NCBI GenBank assembly: GCA_003538625.1
Contig: DPRR01000045.1
Coordinates: 271,883 to 335,882, forward strand
Length of the DNA stretch: 64,000 nt
Origin: Ignavibacteriales bacterium
GTDB taxonomy: Bacteria; Bacteroidota; Ignavibacteria; Ignavibacteriales; Ignavibacteriaceae
Direction of reading: 5' to 3'
Below, in pieces: positions 31,101-38,655 of the stretch. A program made the position numbers and the translations under genes. Numbering within the stretch: the first letter of the stretch is position 1; each line of letters begins with the position of its first letter. The notes beneath the pieces were generated by a model. It ran no database searches and was not told where the DNA came from. It saw nothing but the letters and a program-made list of their open reading frames with translations.

Positions 31101-31279
31101 ACTTCACCATTGTTATAAAAAAGTGTTCTGATTTGATTACCATCCATAACACCTTCTTTGCGATATTGGATATTACCTTTGGGTTCATCACGATATTTTT
31201 GAATCTGATCACTTACCTGTGAGAATCCGATATCAGCAATCAAAAAAGTAAACAATATAAATAGTAGTTTTTTTAACAT
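28109..31279 (-). CDS. Large secreted protein of unknown function with Asp-rich calcium-type loops and T9SS-like tail
   Basis: 1056 residues: signal peptide about 1-20 (ADIGFSQ); an N-terminal region rich in Trp, Gly and Pro (GHWPDQPSGEWPKG...GYWYGYFG); an acidic stretch about 315-410 with repeated D-x-D-x-D loops (INDDDDADI, GIDNDKDW, DLNENGVWDADENEP, DKTDKDESDQ) that resemble thrombospondin-type-3 or dockerin calcium loops; a fibronectin-III-like part; and a C-terminal variant sorting domain (VPNPYLGAATWEKR...AYGVYLYHVDAPGVGEHIGKFALIK). I do not recognise an enzymatic domain. It lies between the TonB receptor (21-nt gap) and the PorV-like gene. It could be a surface partner of the receptor, in the role SusD plays elsewhere. 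Confidence 0.82.
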   Translation of the reverse strand: MLKKLLFILFTFLIADIGFSQVSDQIQKYRDEPKGNIQYRKEGVMDGNQIRTLFYNNGEVGHWPDQPSGEWPKGTGHSYLDGVAVLIASEITAPGNNQVVHPLQTSYREWMDKDPSTGEIWGLEPVPGYSNPNQVNEYPFERNSPAINTNPHTWPGTWPTALSLTPEWNGYWYGYFGRGVNNSDFETFFVMDDSKDKEWTRTPFNYFPLASDPDRAGLGLRVEVRGFQWSHVLAEDIVFWHYDIVNLSDFSYPNTFFGFYTDCGVGGTDDSEDDNASFDKILDLAYCYDDNGLGLPGNWLTGYYGYAYLESPGNGTNGINDDDDADIFGVPMIDERRDDGIDNDKDWVPYADLNENGVWDADENEPLNDDVGKDGVGPFDPQYLGPDEGEGDGVPTDGEPKFDKTDKDESDQIGLTAVSIYRLGQGGTGGGWPKDDESMWLKMSSGVFDTSLQRANISMVFASGPFPLNQGLRERFSMALVFGQNLEEIIFNKETVQEIYNANYNFSKPPLKPTLTAVASDQKVFLYWNKISEESRDAFMGYENNDPTQGAKKDFEGYMIYRSTEAEFNDIKVITDSKGSPVYWKPLVRYDLIDGIKGPDPVGVNGAHFWRGDDTGLRHSYVDTDVQNGQTYYYACISYDMGDPNRGTKGLQPTECTKIIQQDFAGNIQFVDINCAVVIPNSPVAGYVPPQIVGDTKQLYSGVGTGSMNVNILNPNAILDGAQYNIEFKSTNDYPLYKTLSYNVIRTFENITDTIIVNEDSSTIGAGRVSEPFDGMAVTILNDTTVSVVDSLTGWLIGNSNLSMRVFENKTPVRGVKWPADYEITFSDVPVDTCYLLSPPFYRRFPVNLKIWNRTEGKFSKVAVFDADASQSLTVGDTIQVLEFKDGIINPTNVRFAWNLTYGFPFNPNDTPVEPVNGDKFQISTRKAFKTGDKFAYSTIPVMVDKSAAKNSLSNIDVVPNPYLGAATWEKRNLNSSGRGERKIDFINLPAQCTVRIYTIAGALIKTLTKDSGFSDGSLSWNLVTEDGMDAAYGVYLYHVDAPGVGEHIGKFALIK

Positions 31280-31300
31280 TATTTTCTCCGCTTATATTCT

Positions 31301-34141
31301 CTAAAAACCAAATCCTAATCCAAGCCTTATCTCACGAGGAGAAGAATACATGCCGGGATTATTGATGTATTGTTCGATAGTATTTAGACCTATAATATCG
31401 CTTTGTTTAAAGTTCTGTGTATTCAAATCAACATTAGCTCTGCCTGTTGTAGAATAAACTCCAAATTCATTTTTAATGTCAAACAGATTGTAAACCATCA
31501 GATAAGTATTTATTGAAAATCCATAAACATCAAAAGTTTTTTCAGCTCTAAGATCAACATTATAAAAAGTCGGTTTGATTCCGCCGTTTTCAAATCTTAC
31601 ACCTTGTGATATTTTTGGGTCTTCTGTGTACGGCTGACCGGAACCATATTGAAAAATCATTCCAACTGTCCAGTCACCGGGTACACCAACGTTTAGATTT
31701 ACATTTAATGTATGTCTTTGATCCCAATCCAAAGGAACAACACTTTTTGCTTCTTCGATGGGGATATTTGTCTGATTATTATTAAACACTGCCCTAGGAT
31801 CTGATGCATTACCTTGTGCTATCTGGAATGTATAATCCAGCTTTAAGCCAAAGTAATCTGCAAATCTTTTATCAAGTGTCAGTATAAATCCTTTTACGTT
31901 CGCATAATCTCTATTAATAAACCTTGCGTACTTAAATCCTTCGTAAGTGTTTATTATCTCCATGCCAAGCCAGTTTCTTATATCACGATAATAAACTGAA
32001 AAGTTTAATGATACATTTTCAAATAAAACCTGCTGTAAACCAATTTCATAAATTACATTCTTCTCAGCATTAAGATCTGGATTACCAGTTGAAGATGAGA
32101 GATTACTGCCTGGTTGAACTATGAAATTGGGATTTGCATATAGATTTTCAAATGAAGGGATTTTGAAAAAATGACCATACGAAAATCTAATTATACCTTG
32201 ATCTGTGATTGGGAAAGAAGCACCCAATCGAGGACTGATCTGAAATTTTGCATCTGCTTTCCTCATTACCAACAACCAATTATCTTCATTTGTAGAATCC
32301 GCACCTGGATATGCTAGTATTGCTCCGGGGTATAGGCCATTGTGTCTTGGGTTTCTTAAATCAGCAGGTAAGGAAGCATTTGAATTAAAATAATCAAATC
32401 TTATTCCAGCATTAATTATCATAATGTCGTATTCCATTTTATCCTGAACATAAGCAGATATTTCAAATGGATTTCTGATGTACTCAATATATGAACCTTT
32501 ATCTGTTATAGTTCCTTTATCCGGATAGCCTGGTGTAAAAATAAGAATCCTATTTCCCAAGCTGTCAAATGTTTCTTCAGGAGTTAAATTAATAATGTCT
32601 TTATTCATACTATAAATTTCATAGTACTTACCTTCTATTCCCGCACCAATTTTATGTTCTTTAGAAATTTGGGAAGAATAGGAATATTGTGCAATTAAAG
32701 TATTTGTATGTCTGTTATATCTTCCAACCTGATTTCCACCCTGTCTGAAAGTATATTGAGATGTTGAGACACCCTGATCCGGATTTACATATCTTGGATC
32801 AATTCCGTATGGATTATAATCAGAACTTAAAGGGTCATTATTTATTGGATAATCCGGGTACAAATATCCTTTGTAATCGTAAAAGTTTGCAGAAAACTTT
32901 AATGAATGAAAAGTGTTTGATGTTGGAAAATAATTGAACTGAAGATTATGAATTAAATTTGTTCTGTAATGCGTCATTACTGCATCCGGAGTAAGAGAAA
33001 AACCATGATCATAATATCTGTTTTCATTATCATCCCAGAAAGCGCTGTATGTTATATTCAGTTCAGGTAGAGCATAACTTAATTTTACATTTGCCGAGTA
33101 TTTTCTTTCAGGATTCATAGAAACGTATGATCCATCTCCTGTATTTCTTGGAATCCAGAATGTTTGATCGGATGGATTCGGGAAAAACGGAATGTCGTCA
33201 TTAACATTAAAAATTCTTTGTCCGTATAAGTAACCGTTATTTTTATAATATCTGCCAGTAACAAAAAAGTAAAGATTTTTTACGGGTGAAATTGGTCCGC
33301 TTAAAGTAAGCTGTAAATTTCTTTGTGCAAGATCCCAGGGATGATCGAGATTCCTAAAAATATCACTATGATTAGTAAAATAACTGCCTACATATCCTGT
33401 AACGTATCCTTCAAATTTATCCGATCCACTTTGTGTAACAATATTTACAACACCGGATAGCGCCTGTCCATACTCAGCGTTAAAAGTACCGCTGATAACT
33501 TCCATTTGTCTTACAGAGGAATTTTCAACCTGCACACCGAATCCGCCATTAAACGCATCAGTAACCGCAACTCCATCAATCAAATAAGCAACATCGTTTG
33601 ATCTGCCGCCTCTAAAGTGTCCATCAATAACACCTGCCTGCAGATTTACAATTTGTCCAATGCTTTCAACAGGCATCATTTTTATTTCGTTGGCTGAAAT
33701 AGTGACTGAAGTAGAGGTAAGATCTTTTTGAACTAACGGTCTTTGAGAGGTTACTACAACCTCCTGATTTAATTGAATCACGGAACTGTTCAATTTCAGA
33801 TCCACTTTAGTTGTAAGATCTATTTTAACAAGAACTTTTTCAACAATAGTTTTTTGATAGCCGACTGCACTGAATATTACTCTGTACTCTCCGGGCGGAA
33901 TATTACCAATGGAATAATATCCATCTAAATCCGCCGATGCGCCGAGATAAGTTCCTTCAATAATAACGTTTGCACCAACAATAGGTTCACCAGTTTCCTG
34001 GTCAGTTACATAACCTGATATTTTTCCAGTTGTTCCTGCAAACAAAGGAACTGAAAGTAAAACCACTGCAAACAACATTAAAAGTTTTTGTACAGCTTTT
34101 AGCTTTAAAGAATAGTTTTTTGGTAGATCAATCTTATTCAT
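31301..34141 (-). CDS. TonB-dependent outer-membrane receptor
   Basis: 946 residues: signal peptide about 1-36; a carboxypeptidase-regulatory-like domain about 38-115 (GKISGYVTDQETGEPIVGANVIIEGTYLGASADLDGYYSI); a TonB-box-like EVVVTSQRP; a plug domain about 130-240 (VAYLIDGVAVTDAFNGGFGVQ, GTFNAEYGQALSGVVNIVTQSG); then a 22-strand barrel ending in an aromatic strand (EIRLGLGFGF). Such receptors import oligosaccharides or other large solutes using TonB energy. Context suggests beta-glucan oligosaccharides. It resembles the CarboxypepD_reg/TonB receptors of this lineage rather than SusC, and no SusD homologue accompanies it. A terminator-like hairpin lies just upstream. Confidence 0.92.
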   Translation of the reverse strand: MNKIDLPKNYSLKLKAVQKLLMLFAVVLLSVPLFAGTTGKISGYVTDQETGEPIVGANVIIEGTYLGASADLDGYYSIGNIPPGEYRVIFSAVGYQKTIVEKVLVKIDLTTKVDLKLNSSVIQLNQEVVVTSQRPLVQKDLTSTSVTISANEIKMMPVESIGQIVNLQAGVIDGHFRGGRSNDVAYLIDGVAVTDAFNGGFGVQVENSSVRQMEVISGTFNAEYGQALSGVVNIVTQSGSDKFEGYVTGYVGSYFTNHSDIFRNLDHPWDLAQRNLQLTLSGPISPVKNLYFFVTGRYYKNNGYLYGQRIFNVNDDIPFFPNPSDQTFWIPRNTGDGSYVSMNPERKYSANVKLSYALPELNITYSAFWDDNENRYYDHGFSLTPDAVMTHYRTNLIHNLQFNYFPTSNTFHSLKFSANFYDYKGYLYPDYPINNDPLSSDYNPYGIDPRYVNPDQGVSTSQYTFRQGGNQVGRYNRHTNTLIAQYSYSSQISKEHKIGAGIEGKYYEIYSMNKDIINLTPEETFDSLGNRILIFTPGYPDKGTITDKGSYIEYIRNPFEISAYVQDKMEYDIMIINAGIRFDYFNSNASLPADLRNPRHNGLYPGAILAYPGADSTNEDNWLLVMRKADAKFQISPRLGASFPITDQGIIRFSYGHFFKIPSFENLYANPNFIVQPGSNLSSSTGNPDLNAEKNVIYEIGLQQVLFENVSLNFSVYYRDIRNWLGMEIINTYEGFKYARFINRDYANVKGFILTLDKRFADYFGLKLDYTFQIAQGNASDPRAVFNNNQTNIPIEEAKSVVPLDWDQRHTLNVNLNVGVPGDWTVGMIFQYGSGQPYTEDPKISQGVRFENGGIKPTFYNVDLRAEKTFDVYGFSINTYLMVYNLFDIKNEFGVYSTTGRANVDLNTQNFKQSDIIGLNTIEQYINNPGMYSSPREIRLGLGFGF

Positions 34142-34199
34142 TTCGTTTTCCTGATAAAATTATAATTCTCCTGCCACTGATTGAGAACAAAAAAAGAAA

Positions 34200-34222
34200 A
34201 GGCACGGCATTAAGCCGTGCCT
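34200..34222 (-). terminator. Intercistronic Rho-independent terminator upstream of the TonB receptor
   Basis: A perfect 9-bp GC-rich stem AGGCACGGC / GCCGTGCCT with a 5-nt loop. On the - strand it is followed by TTTCTTTTTTTGTTC. It sits 8 nt after the stop of the CBM9-like gene and 59 nt before the receptor start, with little room for a separate promoter. Likely a partial terminator that lowers receptor mRNA relative to the two genes before it. Confidence 0.82.
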
Positions 34223-34230
34223 AAGTAAGA

Positions 34231-36693
34231 TTATTTGAGCAGCATCATCTTGTTTGTTTGAACAAAAGAACCGCTTTCTAACCTGTAGAAATAAATACCA
34301 CTTGATAAACCTGAAGCATCAAATGATACTTTGTAACTGCCGGTAGCATAATCACCTTTTACAAGTGTAGCTACTTCTTTTCCAAGAACATCGTAAACTT
34401 TAAGAGTAACAAATCCTGCTTCTTTTAACGCAAACTTAATTGTAGTGCTCGGGTTAAAAGGATTTGGATAATTTTGGGTTAATGAATATTCAGTAACCGG
34501 TTGTCCTTCTTCTTCAACACCAACCGGATCCCAGAGATTACCAATCCAGGTGTGGGACCATCTTCCAACATCCTCCCAGGAGTGATCATCATTGTAATAT
34601 GAATAACACATTATACCTTCTCTTGAGTTTGTTGCGTCAGCATCATTGATTGAATAGTCGATCGGGATTCTCATACCTTCAACCGGTGAAAATACTGCAT
34701 CATTGCCAGGAACTGCAAGATCAACCCAGCTTATTTTAAATTCAACGATGTATCCTGAAGGGAATTTTAGATCCCAGTAGTAATTCGGACCAAGACCAAC
34801 AACGCTGTCTGCACCAGATACTCCATCAAGCAGCATTCGGTTGTATGCAAATCTGAAATGATAATCAGGATTTGCACCTCTCCTCAATGAAGTGTGAGGA
34901 GCACCATGCCAATTGTACAATCCTAAGTAAAGATCAGGACAATCATTTTTCCAAGATTCAACATTACCGGAAAAATACGGAACGACTATATCATCGGTAA
35001 CATCGAAAGCCACGTATAGATAATTTGCATCTACAGCAACCCAGGATTTTACGGATAGATCAGCATCATTGGTTATTACAGTATTTGGAGCAACAAACCC
35101 AGTTCCGTCGGAAATCAACATACTAAATGGTGTAATTGACTGCCATTCAGTCAAATCTCCATCAGCAACAAAATTTGGAGCATTCAAAGAAATTGTCGAA
35201 ACTCCTTTAGCAGTAGTTGTAACTGAAGGTGAATTTACACTTACAACACTCTGATTTCCAGATGCATCCTTACATACAACAGCATAATAATAAGTAGTAC
35301 TCTGATCTGTGTTTGGAGCAAATAATAAATGTGTCGCTAATTGATTTGTTTCAGGAATATTGAATTTCACATACTCAGCATTTGCAACATCAGTAATAGG
35401 ATCTTTGCTGTAGTATACATCATATTTTTCGCCGGATTCACCTGGTACGTCATCCCAGGTAATAATGTTTTGATAAGTTCCGCCGAATGCAGAGACATTT
35501 AATGGAGGTGATGGAGGAATAACATCAAACTCAGGATTTCCTGTCCACCAGTCAGTAATGTAAATTACTTTTCCAGCAATAGCTGAAGCTTCAGCCATTA
35601 ATCCTACAACGGTTACAGCAGAAGAATCAAATCCTGTCGTTCCGTCTTGATAAACCATTTCTCTCAAAGGCAGTATATAATCATGCCATTGGTTATCAGC
35701 GATAGGTGCAAATACAGTTCCAACTTTTCCACCACCGCCTTCAAACTGCATTCTTAATGGGCCAACACCCTCTTCGCATTTTAGTTTAAATTTGACGCTA
35801 TCCTGCTGCCATGCAACCGCAAGATCAAATGCAGGTTCAACATTTGCACCAATTCCTGTCCATCCATTGCTCCATTCATTGCCTTGCACCCATTTAATAG
35901 CATTGGTATTTGGTACAGGTCCTGCGCCTAATTCAACTTCCATAGTTGATTGACCCCAAGACCAGGTTGGCTGAACAATTTGAGGCCCATATGCAATTCC
36001 ATTAAATATAATTGCAGGTAATGATTTTGGACTGAACATTGTGCAGTCATCAAAACCAACCAGAACTGAATCAACAGCATTTACTGTTGTTACAGCAACC
36101 AAACCCCAGCTTATAATTCTATCATAATCTAAAATTTCATTATTCTTTGGTAATCCCCAACTTGATGGAGTAATAACAAATCCCTGGTCGTTAGGATTTA
36201 CACTTCCGTCGGAAGGAATCTGACCTAAAGAAACTCTTAGATTATACCAGCCCGTTGCAGCATCCAGTGTGGTTGCATTTTCATAAACGTACTGTTCAAC
36301 CGGATCTGAAGGTGATGGTTGATCTCTAAATTGAAGTCTGAATACCATATTTGCGGGCGCTGTAGCAGGCTCGTAAACTTTAATCCAGATACTTAATGAA
36401 TCGAAACCTGAAAAATCAAGGTACTCACCCTCTGCAGGTGCGTGTTGTACTTCTGCATAAGATCCCCAATCATGAAAAGCACCAATTTTTATATCGGCTT
36501 TAAATGATCCGGTACCTTCGTGAAAATCAACATGATCATCAGTATAGATCATTGTTGTGGGGGCACCTTCATTGATTTTTAGGTAAACGTTGTTCACAGC
36601 AGATGAATCGAAATTATCGACCACTTGTTGTGCCTGAGAAACAAATGTGCCAGCCATCAGTAAAATAAAAACGGCTAATAGCAAATTTTTCAT
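34231..36693 (-). CDS. Secreted multi-domain carbohydrate-binding protein (CBM9-like) with T9SS tail
   Basis: 820 residues: signal peptide about 1-21; two tandem beta-sandwich modules resembling CBM11-type domains (about 22-220 and 225-395: DSLSIWIKVYEP..., and DLAVAWQQDSVKFKLKCEEG...); a fibronectin-III domain about 400-500 (SPPLNVSAFGGTYQNIITWDDV...TYYYAVVCKD); a CBM9-like sugar-binding module about 505-715 (NFVADGDLTEWQ...YLYVAFDVTDD...YIVEFKISWVDL); and a T9SS sorting domain to 820. No catalytic motif is visible. It is the second gene after the sigma-54-controlled symporter (48-nt gap). Probably a surface or released glycan-capture protein for the beta-glucan system. Confidence 0.82.
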   Translation of the reverse strand: MKNLLLAVFILLMAGTFVSQAQQVVDNFDSSAVNNVYLKINEGAPTTMIYTDDHVDFHEGTGSFKADIKIGAFHDWGSYAEVQHAPAEGEYLDFSGFDSLSIWIKVYEPATAPANMVFRLQFRDQPSPSDPVEQYVYENATTLDAATGWYNLRVSLGQIPSDGSVNPNDQGFVITPSSWGLPKNNEILDYDRIISWGLVAVTTVNAVDSVLVGFDDCTMFSPKSLPAIIFNGIAYGPQIVQPTWSWGQSTMEVELGAGPVPNTNAIKWVQGNEWSNGWTGIGANVEPAFDLAVAWQQDSVKFKLKCEEGVGPLRMQFEGGGGKVGTVFAPIADNQWHDYILPLREMVYQDGTTGFDSSAVTVVGLMAEASAIAGKVIYITDWWTGNPEFDVIPPSPPLNVSAFGGTYQNIITWDDVPGESGEKYDVYYSKDPITDVANAEYVKFNIPETNQLATHLLFAPNTDQSTTYYYAVVCKDASGNQSVVSVNSPSVTTTAKGVSTISLNAPNFVADGDLTEWQSITPFSMLISDGTGFVAPNTVITNDADLSVKSWVAVDANYLYVAFDVTDDIVVPYFSGNVESWKNDCPDLYLGLYNWHGAPHTSLRRGANPDYHFRFAYNRMLLDGVSGADSVVGLGPNYYWDLKFPSGYIVEFKISWVDLAVPGNDAVFSPVEGMRIPIDYSINDADATNSREGIMCYSYYNDDHSWEDVGRWSHTWIGNLWDPVGVEEEGQPVTEYSLTQNYPNPFNPSTTIKFALKEAGFVTLKVYDVLGKEVATLVKGDYATGSYKVSFDASGLSSGIYFYRLESGSFVQTNKMMLLK

Positions 36694-36741
36694 ACTACCT
36701 CTCTCTGATTGTTTTAGAACTAGTTATTTAATTGTGATTTT

Positions 36742-38370
36742 TTAATACCAAATACTCCATAGCCCAAGAATTATTATCACAATAAATGCTGATAATAAAA
36801 AGTTGGATTTTAATCCGCGTACAGTTTTAATATTTGCAAAATTAATTTTTAATTCCTGAATACTTTCTGAAATAGAAGTTTGAATACCAATTATAAAATC
36901 ATTTGTACTTCTGATTGAATAGATATTTAACACCATTATGAGTGTTACACTGACAACAAATAGAAATATTGCAAAGTGAAGAAAGTTAATTCCCAAAATC
37001 CAGATTAAAGCCGGATGAAGATGCACACCCAGATTGCTTATTATTTCCAGTATCAGTCGGCTAAATCCAATTGTTTCTCCGACTATTAATGTAATCAGTG
37101 CAGTTTTTGAAGTGATCTTTTTTGAAAATAATCCAAATAAAAAAACTGCAGTTATTGGAGGACTAACAAATGCCTGAACACTTTGAAGAAATAAATAAAC
37201 CTGTGAACTTATAACTTTTACAAGCGGGACGATAAGTATTGCTGCCACAACAACTGCAGTTGTAGTTAATCTGCCAACTAAAACTAATTTTCTTTGGTTA
37301 GCCTGCGGATTGCGGACTTTATAAAAATCATTTGTAAATAGTACGGCTGTGCTGTTAAATGCACCTGCTAATGATGACATGATCGCTGCAAGTAGTCCCG
37401 CAACTACTATTCCTTTTAATCCAATCGGAAGCAAATCTCCTGCTACTAATGCCGAATAAGCTTCATCACCGTTTATTTCAGGATAAAGTGCAGCTGCAAT
37501 AAGACCCGGTAAAACAAGTATGAAAATTGGTAATACTTTAAGGAAAGCTGCTAGTAATGTTCCCCTTCTGGCATCATTAACTGATTTTGCACTAAATAAT
37601 CTTTGAACTATGTACTGATCCGTGCACCAATACCAAAATGCAATTATCGGCGCGCCAAATAAAATTCCAGTCCATGGAAAATCAGGATCAGAGATTGCTT
37701 TGAACATATTAAAAAAATCTGCCGGAAGTTTAGCTTCTAAACCGCTAAATCCTCCTACGGCATTTAAACCGAACGCCGAAAGAATTACTGCCCCAAGAAT
37801 AAGAATAATTCCCTGAAATAATTGGGTACGCATAACAGCATTTGCACCGCCTGTTACACTGTACAAACCAGTTATCAAAACAATTATTATCGAAGATGCA
37901 TAAATATTTAATCCAAATATTTTATAGAATAATAATCCGGCTGCAAAAAGTGAGACTAAAATTTTTGTAAAAATGTAAATTGCTATTGAAAACCCTGCAA
38001 ACATTTTTCTGATTTTTCGATCAAATCTTTTTTCAAGAAATTCGGGAACGGTAACCACTCCGGATTTTAAATAAATCGGTGCAAGTATCCAGCCTAAAAA
38101 GATTAATGTGAATATTGCCATCAATTCAAATTGTCCAACTGCAAGTCCGCGGGTAGAACCTGATCCGGCAAGACCTATAAAGTGTTCACTTGAGATATTG
38201 GTTGCGAAGATTGAAATACCTACCGTAAACCAGCCGATGTTTCGGCCTGCCAAAAAATAATCTGAATAATTTTCATCGCTTCGGCGTGAATAGTAAAATC
38301 CCAGACTTAATACAATTATTAAGTATGTAACTAATACTAATAGATCTATTTGACTGAAAATTGTAGACAC
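36742..38370 (-). CDS. Sodium/sugar symporter (SSS family), first gene of the leftward beta-glucan operon
   Basis: A 542-residue SSS-family symporter: SDENYSDYFLAGRNIGWFTVGISIFATNISSEHFIGLAGSG near the N-terminus and SLAGAFNSTAVLFTNDFYK with the sodium-site residues. About 14 helices. It should import glucose or a related sugar with Na+. The open frame continues to an ATG at 38406, but I place the start at the GTG at 38370. There the N-terminus aligns residue for residue in length with the paralogue at 13058-14656, and the -24/-12 element at 38407-38422 would start transcription downstream of the ATG. Two activator boxes lie 80 and 102 bp upstream of the promoter. Confidence 0.88.
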   Translation of the reverse strand: MSTIFSQIDLLVLVTYLIIVLSLGFYYSRRSDENYSDYFLAGRNIGWFTVGISIFATNISSEHFIGLAGSGSTRGLAVGQFELMAIFTLIFLGWILAPIYLKSGVVTVPEFLEKRFDRKIRKMFAGFSIAIYIFTKILVSLFAAGLLFYKIFGLNIYASSIIIVLITGLYSVTGGANAVMRTQLFQGIILILGAVILSAFGLNAVGGFSGLEAKLPADFFNMFKAISDPDFPWTGILFGAPIIAFWYWCTDQYIVQRLFSAKSVNDARRGTLLAAFLKVLPIFILVLPGLIAAALYPEINGDEAYSALVAGDLLPIGLKGIVVAGLLAAIMSSLAGAFNSTAVLFTNDFYKVRNPQANQRKLVLVGRLTTTAVVVAAILIVPLVKVISSQVYLFLQSVQAFVSPPITAVFLFGLFSKKITSKTALITLIVGETIGFSRLILEIISNLGVHLHPALIWILGINFLHFAIFLFVVSVTLIMVLNIYSIRSTNDFIIGIQTSISESIQELKINFANIKTVRGLKSNFLLSAFIVIIILGLWSIWY

Positions 38371-38406
38371 TTTTGTATATGAATATCCGATAAAAAGAAT
38401 TATCAA

Positions 38407-38422
38407 CTCACAAATAGTGCCG
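38407..38422 (-). promoter_or_regulatory. Candidate sigma-54 (-24/-12) promoter of the symporter operon
   Basis: On the - strand CGGCAC-TATTT-GTGAG against the consensus TGGCAC-N5-TTGCW: the -24 GGCAC is perfect; the -12 half keeps the G but not the C. Alone it would be weak. It is supported by the two palindromic boxes whose spacing from it equals that at two other promoters in the window. Transcription would begin near 38396. Confidence 0.55.
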
Positions 38423-38491
38423 TGTATTTCTATAAAAAATCCTTGAAGAACAAACTTTTTTTAAGTGTTAAAAACGGAAGGGATTTGTATG

Positions 38492-38530
38492 CTTATTAAA
38501 TTGATAAGTATCATTTATTATTTTAATAAG
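38492..38530. promoter_or_regulatory. Paired activator boxes upstream of the symporter operon
   Basis: Two 17-bp palindromes: CTTATTAAATTGATAAG (38492-38508) and TTTATTATTTTAATAAG (38514-38530), centres 22 bp apart. The nearer centre is 79.5 bp upstream of the -24 GG. The same pair recurs at 41137-41175 and 45622-45660. Inferred binding sites of the NtrC-family regulator encoded at 41216-42685. A weaker third copy may start near 38536. Confidence 0.72.
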
Positions 38531-38589
38531 GATTATTATTAAAAATGATTCAATTAATAATAACAGCAGCACTAATCTTTAAGAATAAA

Positions 38590-38617
38590 AAACCCGATAT
38601 TTATATCAATCGGGTTT
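38590..38617 (-). terminator. Terminator of the GH2 gene
   Basis: AAACCCGAT / ATCGGGTTT, a perfect 9-bp stem with a 10-nt loop, lying 39 nt after the GH2 stop. On the - strand the stem runs into TTTTTTATTCTT, a good U-tract. It isolates the GH2 gene from the symporter operon's regulatory region. Confidence 0.85.
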
Positions 38618-38655
38618 AAAGAAAATTAAAAATAACAAACATTGGCTATCGTAAT

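Noticed and set aside
38536..38552. A possible third activator box next to the symporter pair
   Set aside because: Only the left half (TTATTAAA) matches; the right half is AATGATTC, and neither of the other two promoters has a third box.
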